64,000 bases of DNA from NCBI GenBank assembly GCA_037044905.1, contig JBAOKB010000024.1, forward strand, positions 372,001 through 436,000. Reading direction: 5' to 3'. The stretch is from Hortaea werneckii. Its lineage: Eukaryota; Ascomycota; Dothideomycetes; Mycosphaerellales; Teratosphaeriaceae. The position numbers and the translations under genes were made by a program. Under the pieces are notes generated by a model. It saw only the letters and a list, made by a program, of their open reading frames with translations. It had not been told where the DNA came from and did no database searches. Each line of letters starts with the position of its first letter. Position 1 is the first letter of the stretch. Shown in pieces: positions 1 through 9,419 of the stretch.

Positions 1-598
1 TAGGGCCGCCACCTTCGCCGCCTTCCCCATCTCTCGCCGGGTCATAACCAATGGTGGTCCACAACTCCTTCGGGAACATTTGTGGGGTGGCAAATTTGTG
101 CTTCCTGATATCAGGAAGCTTGAACTCTTTCCGCTCGTACTTCTTGCCATAAGTTGGCTGGTCTTCAAAAGGGTTGAACTCCGCCGCACTCCGCTTGGTA
201 CCGCAGATAGCTTTCAAGCTACCCTTCGGACCAGTGTAGAAAGGTCCCGCATGTCTGCCAGCGGTGAGAGAACGGTAAGTGTTGACCAAGCGTCTCTCAC
301 GCGCGGTCACTGGCGGGGCACGAGGAACACCGCCAGGATAAGGCTTATTTACTTTGTCAGCGAGAACTTACGACATCACGCATTCATAGAAAGTGGCGCG
401 CTGAATGCTTGACGTTCACCGATAGGTCCATGGGCCACTCACCGGAAACAAAGCTTGGCGCGGGTCTTCCTGACCTCCATTAATGGCACTTTCGACATCG
501 TAACCCAGTATGTCCTTTTCCAGATCCGGGTCGACGTCAAACGGCAAAGGCTGACCGCGCATCATGCCGCCGCCACTTCTGGCGCCGCCACGGGACAT
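1..598 (-). CDS. RPC31: RNA polymerase III subunit Rpc31 (C31/RPC7 family), 3' end cut off
   Basis: Subunit of the RNA polymerase III initiation subcomplex, which transcribes tRNA and 5S genes in the nucleus. Exon 1 (598-443, 52 codons) starts with a Gly/Arg-rich MSRGG leader and ends in ALFP. An intron at 442-344 (GTGAGT...TAAG, 99 nt) joins in phase 0 to exon 2 (343-1), giving ALFP-PYPGG. Exon 2 carries the family signature NTYRSLTAGRHAGPFYT, then KKYERKEFKLPDIRKHKF and FPKELW, and runs into the acidic Glu/Gly tail, where the window ends. No frameshift is visible. The family call is from recognition of these motifs; the missing C-terminus is only the acidic tail expected for the family. Confidence 0.85.
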
Positions 599-1091
599 TT
601 TTCTGAAAGTATCAGGTATTGAAGATTCAAATTAAAGGTTTTTCGGGTTGTCAGCAGACAAGGCGGCGATGACAGAATTGATGTATTGAAGTGAGGCAGT
701 CTGGCATAACTCCCCTCGCCCCGTTGAAAGATAGTAATGTACAGCTGCGGTGCTTGGAGCACGTTGTCACGAGAAAGCCGCGTTCACAAAAGTTCAAGTT
801 TGGTGGAGTGAGTCGCGGGACGGGCTTTTCACAAAATTTGTGCAGGCTTATGCAAGCTAGTGCAAGGTTGCCAAGCTAGCAACCTTTAAACGTATTGGAG
901 GCGACAAAAACGTGACAACACCATAATTGTGCGGCAGTATTTTCAATATGGTAAAGTCCATTCGAAATGAGATAAATATATGAAGTAGAAGACAACAACA
1001 ATCCAAAAACCCATCATAGCGGTAAGAAGTTCAACCAGAAAGCAACGGCACCACAGCATGCTCAGCATACTGCATATTTCCAGACTCGAAT
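599..1091. other. intergenic, 493 bp
   Basis: This holds the upstream region of Rpc31 and the 3' flank of the LPMO-like gene. I see no conserved reading frame or RNA; short open frames here lack protein-like composition. Confidence 0.6.
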
Positions 1092-2143
1092 CTAGTTCAT
1101 GGCGAGGTCCCTCGGATGAGCCCTGTTGCCGCTACGGCCCTTCAAGTCCTTCCTGGCCTTTTCAGCAGTGCCCATGTCAGTTGCCTGCGCCGTCACTGTA
1201 GCAGTAACAGTCTTGATATGCTCAGCCGTTGTAGTGGCGGTCGTCCAAGCTGTGCTGGTCACGACGGTGGTACTACCGCAAGACGCGGCGTCCTGTGCAA
1301 AGACTTCACGCTTCTGGTTCGTGCAAGCGCAGGTGGAGGCGACGGCCTCGGATGTGGTGGTCGAGCTAGCTACCTTGGAAGTCGTCTCAGCGACCTTGGT
1401 GATAGCAGGCGCTGAAGAAGCAGCAGCTTGTGAGGTCGTCTCTGCTGCCTTGGTGCTAGACGGTGCGGAGCTGGAGCCAGAGTCGGAGTCGGAGCTAGAG
1501 CCAGAACCAGACATGGTAAAGTCGACGCAGGCTTCGTATGTCTGGTCAATGTCCGGGGCGTTCCAGTACCACTGGATAACACAGTCACCAGCTGTAGCGC
1601 ATTCGTCGCCCAAGTCAGACGGCATCGTGATGCTGAATTCCTTGTCGGTATCAGGGACTGGCGATGAGGTCGAGGCGTAAACGTCCCATTTCTTGAGCAT
1701 GTCGGAGATCATGGTGTTGGAGGACGTCTTGACGATTGAAACGTTGGCGTAGCCCGTGTGGGGAGCGCGAATGTCAACAGTGAAGTCAACGTTCTGCCCG
1801 GGCGTGTAGGACTGGACGTTGTCTTTGTTGTCTTCGAACTTGAAGCCCTTGCACATCCAGATGTTGCAGGGATCCTTCAGAAATGACATGTCAACCTTTG
1901 TCAGGCCCAAATTCTTGGAGCTATACTTACTGCCTTGTAGTCGTCCTGTGACGATGCAACCTGTAATTCACCCTGGACGTTACCGTAGTTGTCGCCCATC
2001 TGGTTGTAGTATACTTGCATACCACAAGCCGACTGCATAGCATCACCAGGCATACGAGCCTGAGGGCTGGTGATAAAACCATGAGCATTGGCAGAGGCAA
2101 TCATGCCACCGGCAGCAGCCAGCGTGCTGGTAGTGAACTTCAT
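1092..2143 (-). CDS. secreted LPMO-like copper protein (chitin-binding type-4 / PF03067 family)
   Basis: Two exons, 2143-1931 and 1874-1092, with a 56-nt intron (GTAAGT...GAAG) joining DDYKA to DPCNIW; 331 aa in total. The signal peptide ends in SANA and leaves an N-terminal histidine (HGFITSPQ), the first ligand of a copper histidine brace. A second candidate His is in APHTGYANVSI. The cysteines in SACGMQ, CNIWMCKG, ECATAGDC and ACVDF match a disulfide-bonded core. After about residue 205 comes a Ser/Thr/Ala-rich, probably O-glycosylated linker, then a short CACTNQK segment and a basic tail. The family includes oxidative polysaccharide-cleaving enzymes, but the substrate of this branch is not established, so enzymatic activity is inferred. 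The frame is intact. Confidence 0.85.
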
Positions 2144-2975
2144 TGTTGCTGAAAGTGGTGTTTTTGAAAAGGTGTTGTTCCTAGTTCACGAGCACCTGTG
2201 CTCGAATAGAATGGCTATAAGAAAACGAAGGTGATGCTCACAGAGCTTAAAGAGTGAATGGGTGCAGAGCAAAGCAAAAGAAAGGCCGTGAAGAATGAGT
2301 ACTTGCCACGAGAACGTAGACGTCCTTATATAAGATACCCTTGATGGTCTCAGCCGCCTTCAGATATTCGCTTACGTCGATCATACCTGCAACGTCGGGG
2401 GTCTTTGAATTGATTGACGCCGTCGAAGAAGGCCCGTAGTGAGCTGTGCAAGACGGAACAATTCTTGGAGCCATAAGCCTTTCGCTTCGCCCTAGACGCA
2501 TACCGGAGAGCTGGCCCTAAATTGCAATGACGGCAATACGCCGACTGACTGTCAGAGCCTCCTTCGGTACGAACTCCTGTTCATCTAATCAATCGTCGAG
2601 AGAAACCGTGTCGCTGTATGTGAAACGTGCGGTGTCAAGAATCTAGACGCTTGACCTGGTTCGGCTAGCTTGGCGCTCGGTACCGAATTTGGGACTTCAT
2701 GTAGACGCGCTCGCGTTACACAAAGGTCTCCATTGCCGAACGCATTAAACCTTTCAACATATCGAGCCGAGAGAACAGATAGATGAAATCAAAGCTTGAG
2801 AAATTACGCCACGATTTTGCAATCTCGGATTCCAGCGCTGGAGGAGCAAGATATATTTTTCCGAAGCAACTCGGCAATCTATCAGGACCACGTTTCTAAA
2901 AACAACGCGAGAAACCGAGGACGCTTGCTCAAGCGAAAGGACACCCAAAGATCGGAGGCGAATCCGGTGTTAATC
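2144..2975. other. intergenic, 832 bp, divergent promoters
   Basis: This lies between the LPMO-like gene (minus) and the cyclin gene (plus), so it should hold both promoters. A minus-strand open frame at 2247-2501 has no recognisable domain and is probably chance. Confidence 0.5.
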
Positions 2976-3972
2976 ATGGCGGCCATAACGCAGCCGTCTC
3001 AGCTGGCGAACCCGCTGGCCACAGTAGCAAAGCTGGAGACTACAGCGTCCCAACTTCAAGGCATGCCGCAAGACATCGAACACTTCGCGCGCTTTGACAC
3101 AGCTCGCTTAACTCAAGCTGCTGGAATCCTTCTACGTCTTCCTCAGGAAATTGTCGCCCAATCTATCATAATTCTACAACGCTTTTATGCGGGCGCGGAT
3201 GGAGGGAGCTGGCTAGAACATGATTTACTAGTATGCTCGACCTTTTCGGTGCAATTTGACCTCCCTCCTGCTGACTCGCTTTCAGAACTCTTCAGCAGCC
3301 TCACTGTACCTCTGTGCTAAGCCGTCCGAAACCCCAGTCAGCGCAAGACAGGTTTTGACCGTGCTCTCTTACCTAGAGAGCACCAACGGCGACTTTTCCC
3401 AGGCAGCCAAATCTGATGGTGACTTTTCTGCAGCAGAATGGCATCTCACCCAGGGCCAGTACGAAGTGAAGCGAGATCAGCTGTACCTCGCTGAGTCGGA
3501 AATCCTACGAGTGCTTGGTTTCCAGACACACGTTGCTCTTCCCTACACACTATGCATCAACTACCTTCAGACATTGGAAGTGTTCAGTGGACCAGAAGGC
3601 TCTGCATTAGCCAAGCGGGCTTTTGCGCATCTCAATAGCGGTTTGTTGAGTCCTCAGTTGCTCTACTTGACGCATCAGCCTTCTGCTATCGCCACAGCGG
3701 CCATCTATCTGGCTGCAAGGGAGGTCGATGCCAAGCTTCCTGAGGCAGAATGGTGGGAAGTATTCGATGTTGACAGAGAGGAACTGGGATTCCTAGTTGT
3801 TGCACTGCTTAGCTTAGAGGGCTTTGCGTTGGAGCGACAAGCGAGCATTTGGAGGCAAAGTGGGGCTGTTGACTCAGGAGAAACTTCGTTCACTCCTGGA
3901 AGCAGGTGTTGCGAATGGCGTCAGTGCATCATGATAGCCCATACATGTTCCTCATTCTTTGCTTCTATATAA
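2976..3972 (+). CDS. cyclin-L-like cyclin-fold protein
   Basis: Exon 1 is 2976-3230 and exon 2 is 3286-3972, with a 55-nt intron (GTATGC...TTCAG). The protein is about 313 aa. The first cyclin box includes AAGILLRLPQEIVAQSIIIL and, across the splice, SAASLYLCAKPSETP. The second includes YTLCINYLQTLEV, QPSAIATAAIYLAAREV and LPEAEWWEVFDV. The pattern (QTAGILLRLPQ, LAxKxxE, then ...FQPExIACACIYLAAR) is that of transcription/splicing cyclins of the L/K group, which partner CDKs acting on RNA polymerase II or splicing factors. A CDK10/11-like kinase lies 13 kb away at 16952. The start at 2976 is preferred over an upstream in-frame ATG (2796), whose extension is basic and non-conserved in look. The last 40 residues look less protein-like and may hide an intron. 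Confidence 0.7.
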
Positions 3973-4289
3973 GCCATCAATAGACACACAAAGCAAAAGC
4001 GCATGCTCACCCCCTCAAGAGGAATTACACTCTTAGCGGGGCTAGAACGATAGACCTCCGTGAAGAAAAGCCCTTTGTCTCGCAGGCATTTCTTTGTTCA
4101 TTGTTCTGTCAACATTTAAAAGTTGAAACATTTCACACATGTGTTTTATGTTATTAGGTCCATTGCAAGTCAATCGAACGCCGCCGTTGACTACGAGAGT
4201 GCAGGTGAGTGCAGACGCTTGCTGGTCAAGTGGCTTATCAACCTTATCGCTCACCTCGCAAGCCAGGCTCTTTACACACGGCGTTTCCA
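3973..4289. other. intergenic, 317 bp
   Basis: 3' flank of the cyclin gene and upstream region of the next hypothetical gene. Nothing recognised. Confidence 0.45.
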
Positions 4290-5026
4290 ATGCCTCGCTA
4301 CGGCCAGCCAATGCCCTTGGCCTTTCACAACACTTCATTCGGACGGTCTTGCAGTACAAGCTTGAGTTCCAGTGCAGGCAATGGATTCAATGCGTCACGC
4401 ATAATGAGCCCAATAAGCTTCGCCTTCCGGTACACGGTTCCGGCAAGTAGCGAAGGGCCTGGGAATACAGGTAGCTCATGGCCACGACAGGTAGCCTCCC
4501 GGGCCTTCAAGGTGTCCGAAGACACAGAGCAAACGCACTGGATATGCGCTTCCCTGCGCCAAGCGAAGATGAGGTACAGAAGTATCAGAGTCTACCACTG
4601 CCGCCAACGCCCACTTCAGAGGTCACTGTGCTTGAGCTTGGTGAGACTTCTTTACCAACCCGGTCAGCGGATGAATTGCAATCCAGTGTCAGCCAAGCCT
4701 TGCAGGCTTCAGGGTCGAACGTCAACGGTAATGAGGGACTCCAGACAGTTCATGACGCGCGCAAGACAATGAGAAGGGACTTCTCTACGCCTGCGCAAGA
4801 TACTTCGAGAGTGAGTTTTATCAGTGAGAGGGCTAGTCATGGTCTTGATGACACAGTGCCACTGCCGGCACTCCAGCTCTACAGTCAGCCGAATGTTCCT
4901 CTTGAGCCAATGTCAGGTTTGTTGCCAGATCTGGACGACGAAAAGTCCATCCCTTCTTGGCTCCGGCGAGTAAGGAACCGGACTGAATACATGCTGCAAT
5001 GGATAAGTCAGTACAGAGAGGACTAG
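4290..5026 (+). CDS. hypothetical protein, probably frameshifted once
   Basis: Not recognised. Two protein-like frames follow each other. The first starts at 4290 (MPRYGQPMPLAFHNTSFG...) and runs to about 4470. The second is open from 4478 to 5026 and contains DMRFPAPSEDEVQKYQSL, a Pro/Ser-rich middle and a C-terminal IPSWLRRVRNRTEYMLQW. One missing nucleotide near 4470-4490 joins them into 245 codons. Alternatively the protein starts at 4478 and is 182 aa. Composition is low-complexity Ser/Pro with scattered acidic residues, typical of a disordered regulatory protein. No signal peptide or membrane segment is seen. Confidence 0.45.
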
Positions 5027-5127
5027 ATTGCACGGAGCACGGTGAGTATTTTCAGCAGTCTCTTTTCGTGTTTTGTCTCGTCGTTTCTCTAGTAGCAGAT
5101 AACTTGCAATGCATTCCTTCATCAATG

Positions 5128-6118
5128 TTACATCTTCGCATCTCTCTTATTGCTGTGCCGATATTCATAGTGCCAGTCTGATCTCGCAAGATCCGATCTC
5201 ACTTGATAGTTCTCCTCCGCATCTTCCACTATCTTCATGTCCAAGTCTACTACAGCCATACCTTCAGCGCAGCTACCAAGTCGAGTGATTGCTCCTGCAT
5301 AAGGAACACAGACTTGAGAGAGCCCAGCGTATCCTTTGCCGGGTGGACCACCTGCGTTGGCGAATATTACCGCTGCAGAAGCCATCAGAACTCTTCGATA
5401 TTACAGTTGGACAGTGAGACCTACCGCAAGTATTCTCAAAGCACCGCGCTGTCAGCATAGAGTCCAGGAACAAACCCTCCGCCGTGGGGTTGACTGCTAA
5501 CCCTGCCGGCGAGCAGTCGCTCAAAGTCCAGAATGTAGGTACAATAATTATCTTTGCCCCGTTTGCTATCAACTCCCGCCACGCTTCTGGAAAGGCCAGG
5601 TCCCAGCAGATTAGCAGTCCAACCTTACCAAGTGGCGTGTCTATTACTGGGTGTGGATCTCTGTGGAGCTGGAAAGGTGATCCCTCTCTATTGGGCCCCA
5701 GAGATTTTTCTTCACATACTTCCAGCAATGTCACCTGTGTTCGTTATAAAGTAGGCAACATTAAGCAGTCGCTCGTTTTCGGTTCCAGCATCGTGAAGCT
5801 CGACGATGGTACCAGGGACAATGTTGATATTGCATTGCTTGGCGAGCTCGCAATATTTGTTGAGATAGACTTCCCATTGACTGCACGCTTCTTTGAATTT
5901 TGGGTCTTGAGGCACCCAGTTCAGTAGATGGTATTCTGGAAGCACGGCAAGCTGGGCTCCTTGCGTTGCGGCAGCACGAACGAACTCTGCTGCTTTACTG
6001 AAATTTCTCTCGATTTGCATGGGCTAACACACATCTTAGCTGTATTCGCCGGTGCATTTTGCATAGCGAGTACCTTGCAGTAGAGCTGGATGACCGCCAC
6101 CTTGTAGACCGGAGCCAT
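5128..6118 (-). CDS. carbon-nitrogen hydrolase (nitrilase superfamily), two apparent frameshifts
   Basis: Three exons: 6118-6074, 6023-5425 and 5372-5128, with 50- and 52-nt introns (GTACTC...TTAG; GTAGGT...GCAG). The protein is about 296 aa. The Glu-Lys-Cys triad is visible: E in AVLPEYHLL, K in KKNLWGP and C in LLICWDLAFPE. Such enzymes hydrolyse nitriles or amides; the substrate cannot be read from the sequence. The frame is lost twice by one missing nucleotide, near 5716 (just before KKNLW) and near 5660 (after RDHLSSS, before DPHPVIDTPLGKVG). With both allowed, the coding length is a multiple of three. It is head-to-head with eIF3l, 328 bp apart. Confidence 0.8.
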
Positions 6119-6446
6119 CTTGTTTGAGCTGGGGCGAATGTGAACAGGAGGCTCCATATAGGTACGTAGGAATTGGCTTTTACACAACAGCGCGATTGAA
6201 TTCTACCGACGGCAATATTGGTCAATTTGCTCGGGTTATTAGACCGGTTTCAAAGCTGATATGACAGGTACGTTCGTTAAGGACTGTTACTTGTCACGAC
6301 CTCAGCGTAGTTGCCGAATCAGGCCGCCAAGATTTTGCCCCACGTCCAGAAAATCCGCGCTACCGATGGCGGACAGTGAACAATTTCAAGCAAGCACGGC
6401 AAGGAGACGACCGACCTTCGCGCGTCACCAAAAAAAGTCAACGATC
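6119..6446. promoter_or_regulatory. shared divergent promoter region, nitrilase / eIF3l
   Basis: The 328 bp between two divergent start codons must contain both promoters. No specific factor site is claimed. Confidence 0.5.
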
Positions 6447-7954
6447 ATGTCTGTCAGACAAGCGCCAGTATACCAGCAAGGCGGCGAGCGCCCGCAGGTC
6501 GACGATGATTCGGACGTGGAAGAGGAGGCACTTGCGAATGACTACCGCGAGCAGCAGGCCTACGAGGATGGGGAGGACTATGACTGAACAGGTCCATGTC
6601 TCTGGGCAGTGGACCACAAGATCTGCAGGCGCAGCTACAGGCCGCAGCGACACCTCTCGAATATCAGGCGACCATCGATACGAAGATTCAGAGCTACGAC
6701 AGCTACTGCAACCTCTTCCACTTCATTCTGAACAGCGAGGGTCCTGTGGATATTGAGGTTCCTTCGGTAAGAGCAGAATCGCGTGGCAGTGGCTGAGGGC
6801 CTGTATACTGATTTCTTCTCATAGTACTACTGGGCCTGGGACGTCATCGATGAGTTTATCTACCAGTTCAACTCCTTCTGCTCTTACCGCCAGCGCCTTG
6901 CCCTCCAGCAGTCGACCACCCAAGTGAACGAGGAGGAAGTGAACATCCTCCGCGAGAATCCGAATGCATGGGGCTGCTACTCCGTCCTCAACGTCCTTTA
7001 CTCCCTCATCCAGCGCTCACAGATTAGCGAGCAGCTTGCGGCAAGAAAGCGCGGTGAGGACCCAGCCCCTTATGCTGGCGAATATGGCAGCCGAAGCTTG
7101 TACCAGATGCTGGGCTACTTCTCTATCATCGGCTTGCTTAGAGTGCACTGCCTGCTTGGCGACTTCAGCCTTGCCCTCAAGACCCTGGACGACATCGAGT
7201 TGAACAAGAAGGCCATGTTCGCCCGTGTTATGGCTGCCAACTTCACCACCTACTACTATGTTGGCTTCAGCTACATGATGATGCACCGCTACGCCGACGC
7301 TCTCCGTGCATTCAACCACATCCTCATCTACGTCAGCCGTACCAAGAACTTCCAGAAGGGTGCGCAGTACGACAGCATCACGAAGAAGAACGAGCAAATG
7401 TACGCTCTGGTTGCCATTTGCGTTGCGATGAACCCCACCAGACTCGACGACACCATCCACACTTCGCTGAGAGAGAAGTACGGCGAGCAGCTTATCCGCA
7501 TGCAGCGTGGCGGCCCAGAGGCTCTCCCCATCTTCGAGGAGCTCTTCCGTACTGCATGCCCCAAGTTCATCTCGCCCACTCCTCCAGACTTCGAGAACCC
7601 GCACCTCAATGTCGACCCGATTGAGCACCAGCTGTCTATCTTCATGGACGAGGTAAAGAACAACATGTTCTGCCCAACGGTCCGCAGCTACCTCAAGCTC
7701 TACACGACAATGGACCTGACAAGCTGGCTGGATTCCTCGAGGTCGACGCTGACACCCTGCGCAGCTGGCTCTTGGTCAACAAGCAACGGTCAAGGCAGGT
7801 GCGCCACACTGAGGGTGGCCTTCTGGAGGGTGACGTTGTGAACAGCAACGACCTCGACTATGCCATGCAGGGCGATTTGATTCACGTCTCCGAGGCCAAG
7901 GTTGGCAGGAGACTGGTAGACTGGTACCTGAGGAACTTGGCGCGGACTTACTAG
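6447..7954 (+). CDS. EIF3L: translation initiation factor eIF3 subunit l, two apparent frameshifts
   Basis: Core subunit of eIF3, which binds the 40S ribosome during initiation. It starts at MSVRQAPVY with the acidic DDDSDVEEEALANDYREQ leader typical of fungal eIF3l. A 58-nt intron at 6767-6824 (GTAAGA...CATAG) joins EVPS to YYWAWDVIDEFIYQF. The body matches the family closely (NPNAWGCYSVLNVLYSLIQ, LLGDFSLALKTLDDIE, TTYYYVGFSYMMMHRYADA, YLKLYTTMDL) and ends SEAKVGRRLVDWYLRNLA. One nucleotide is missing near 6582, before LNRSMSLG. One A is missing at about 7720 in an AAA run before KLAGFLEVD. Allowing both gives 483 aa, the normal family length. Confidence 0.93.
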
Positions 7955-9249
7955 ATCTGCCGCTATGAGGAATGAGGCTGGCGTTCGTGGTGTGACGGGG
8001 CTGAGCGTGGCATAGCATGGCGTTGTGCAATGGGCTCATAGTAGAGCTTGCGGTTTGCAATGGTTGGCAATGCAAAAAGGTCAAATTTTATACTAAATCA
8101 AAATGTGTCCTCGCCGGCATATGACGTGAGATGACACTGGTCTGTAGAACTCAATCCCTTACAGCTCCAAATTGAATGTTTTGTTGCCACTCATATGTTC
8201 TTGCTTGATGTTAAAAGTATTTCTCATCCTGCCATGATCTCGTCTCGGACTATTATTAACCCCTTACCACCATATAGCTGATCACTCGAGTCACAGAATG
8301 AACTGATTCGAACGCGTAATGGTCGTAAGAACTGCGGCCGCTGTATTTCACAGTCAATGTCCTACGGCTTGGGTTTACGAGGCTGCTGTGGATCGGTAAG
8401 TTCGCTTTGCAGGTGCAATTTGCGCTCAGTGCCATGGCTCAAATTGTCACGTCCGATCATATGAGGCCAATAGGTCGGCAATGTTGATAGTTCATAGCAT
8501 ACATAGCGGCATGCGCCACTCTTGGAAGTTCTCATTATAGAGCGCAGATGCTGCAATCTTTTTCTCCCTCTCCCGAATCCCATAAGTATTCTTCCTCAAG
8601 CACGATCGCCCGACGCTTTTGCTTCCTATCTATGGCCTGTCAAATTGCTCGAATCGATCTTGCGGTAGAACGCCTGAGGGTTGTTACACGCGCAGTTAAC
8701 GATAGAGGAGAAATCACTCGTCTGGTTGCTTCCAATGAAAGCCTGCAGGGGTACTGGCAAACAAGAAGAGCCATGATCCGGCTTTGCTCGAACGCGGCGA
8801 AGCTCTTCAACCTTGACCAAGGCCGCGATGCCTCATAGACACACGGGAAGCATGACGGGCATCGTCCAGGATCCCGGGCACAGCTGAATCTTGGATAGCG
8901 AGAGGGGTTGTGCACTTGAGCAGCATTGGCACTGATGAGCAAGGTGCTGATCCATGGGAACCTCTCTGTAACTTCTCCAGCAGGTTAAAGTCTCTTGCGG
9001 GGATCACAAAAAGAGTCGAACGCACAAGGCAAAACCACGAATCGAACCAGGGCAGTGATTGATGGTACCATCCGAGGTGTAGAATCCCGGAGGAATTTCT
9101 ATTTTCGGCCTGCCTCCGCATACGCCAAGCCGAATTGAGCGGAAAACTTCTGGCCTAAGGCTGCAACGCTACATCAGCCCGGGAGACTCTTTGCACTATG
9201 GGAGATGTAAAAGTGCAAAAAAAGACACGATCTCTGCAACCGTAGGACC
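7955..9249. other. gene-poor stretch, 1.3 kb
   Basis: No conserved protein or RNA was found. Short overlapping frames at 8548-8838 and 8640-8942 on opposite strands show no domain. A B-box-like string near 9040 was examined and rejected as a tRNA. Confidence 0.4.
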
Positions 9250-9265
9250 AAAAAAATCGCAAAAA
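9250..9265 (-). terminator. RNA polymerase III terminator of the tRNA-Ala gene
   Basis: Reading the minus strand, a run of five T (9265-9261) begins four nucleotides after the discriminator base, followed by GCGA and a second run of seven T (9256-9250). Oligo-T directly downstream is the standard Pol III stop, and no run of four T interrupts the gene or either intron. Confidence 0.8.
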
Positions 9266-9304
9266 TACTGGAGCTGTTGGGGATTGAACCCAAGACCTCC
9301 CGCA

Positions 9305-9329
9305 ATCGGTTGAAACGGATAATCGTTCA
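9305..9329 (-). other. canonical tRNA intron, 25 nt, at position 37/38
   Basis: It sits one nucleotide 3' of the anticodon, the universal eukaryotic site cut by the tRNA splicing endonuclease. The boundary is ambiguous by one base because T flanks both ends. Confidence 0.85.
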
Positions 9330-9339
9330 TGCAAAGCGG

Positions 9340-9393
9340 CTGGCGAACAGTTAGTATTTGAATGATCACATTTGGAACCGTAGAGGAACATAC
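9340..9393 (-). other. spliceosomal-type GT-AG intron inside the tRNA gene, 54 nt
   Basis: The insert separates C27 from C28 of the anticodon stem. It starts GTATGT, contains TACTAAC at 9356-9350 and ends CGCCAG. The branch adenosine (9351) is 11 nt from the 3' end. Length and signals match the protein-gene introns of this window (48-82 nt); the glycine decarboxylase intron at 51164 has the same GTATGT and TACTAAC. Only the GT-AG boundaries restore a fully paired anticodon stem. That it is removed by the spliceosome is inference. Confidence 0.8.
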
Positions 9394-9419
9394 GCGCTCT
9401 ACCACTGAGCTACAACCCC

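Larger units (their letters stand above)
9269..9419 (-). tRNA. tRNA-Ala(UGC) with a canonical 37/38 intron and a spliceosomal-type intron in the anticodon stem
   Basis: Read from 9419 downward: acceptor GGGGTTG, TA, D-arm GCTC-AGTGGTA-GAGC, G26, C27, then a 54-nt insert (9393-9340). Next come CCGC, anticodon loop TTTGCA (anticodon UGC at 9333-9331), a 25-nt insert (9329-9305), T38, GCGGG, variable loop AGGTC, T-arm TTGGG-TTCAATC-CCCAA, acceptor CAGCTCC and discriminator A. With both inserts removed the product is 72 nt. All five anticodon-stem pairs form (CCCGC with GCGGG) and the acceptor stem closes. It has the G3:U70 wobble, the universal alanine identity element. The A box (9412-9402) and B box (9290-9280) are intact. 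No CCA is encoded, as expected in eukaryotes. The gene lies alone in a gene-poor stretch. Confidence 0.9.

Noticed and set aside
1126..1680. Long plus-strand open frame across the LPMO-like gene
   Set aside because: It is antisense to the Ser/Thr-rich linker and its length comes from low-complexity codons.
4470..4491. 20-nt GT...AG segment as an intron in the hypothetical gene at 4290
   Set aside because: It is below the minimum intron length; a one-base loss explains the frame change better.
9001..9125. B-box-like GGTTCGATTC on the minus strand next to the tRNA-Ala gene
   Set aside because: The flanking bases do not form a T-stem, and no A box or acceptor stem is found at a suitable distance.
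9340..9393. Reading CGTA...TACG inside the insert as the anticodon stem, giving a glycine-like UCC anticodon
   Set aside because: It gives an eight-base loop with G at position 32 and leaves the T-arm about 90 nt away. Removing the GT-AG insert instead restores a perfect alanine anticodon arm with G3:U70.
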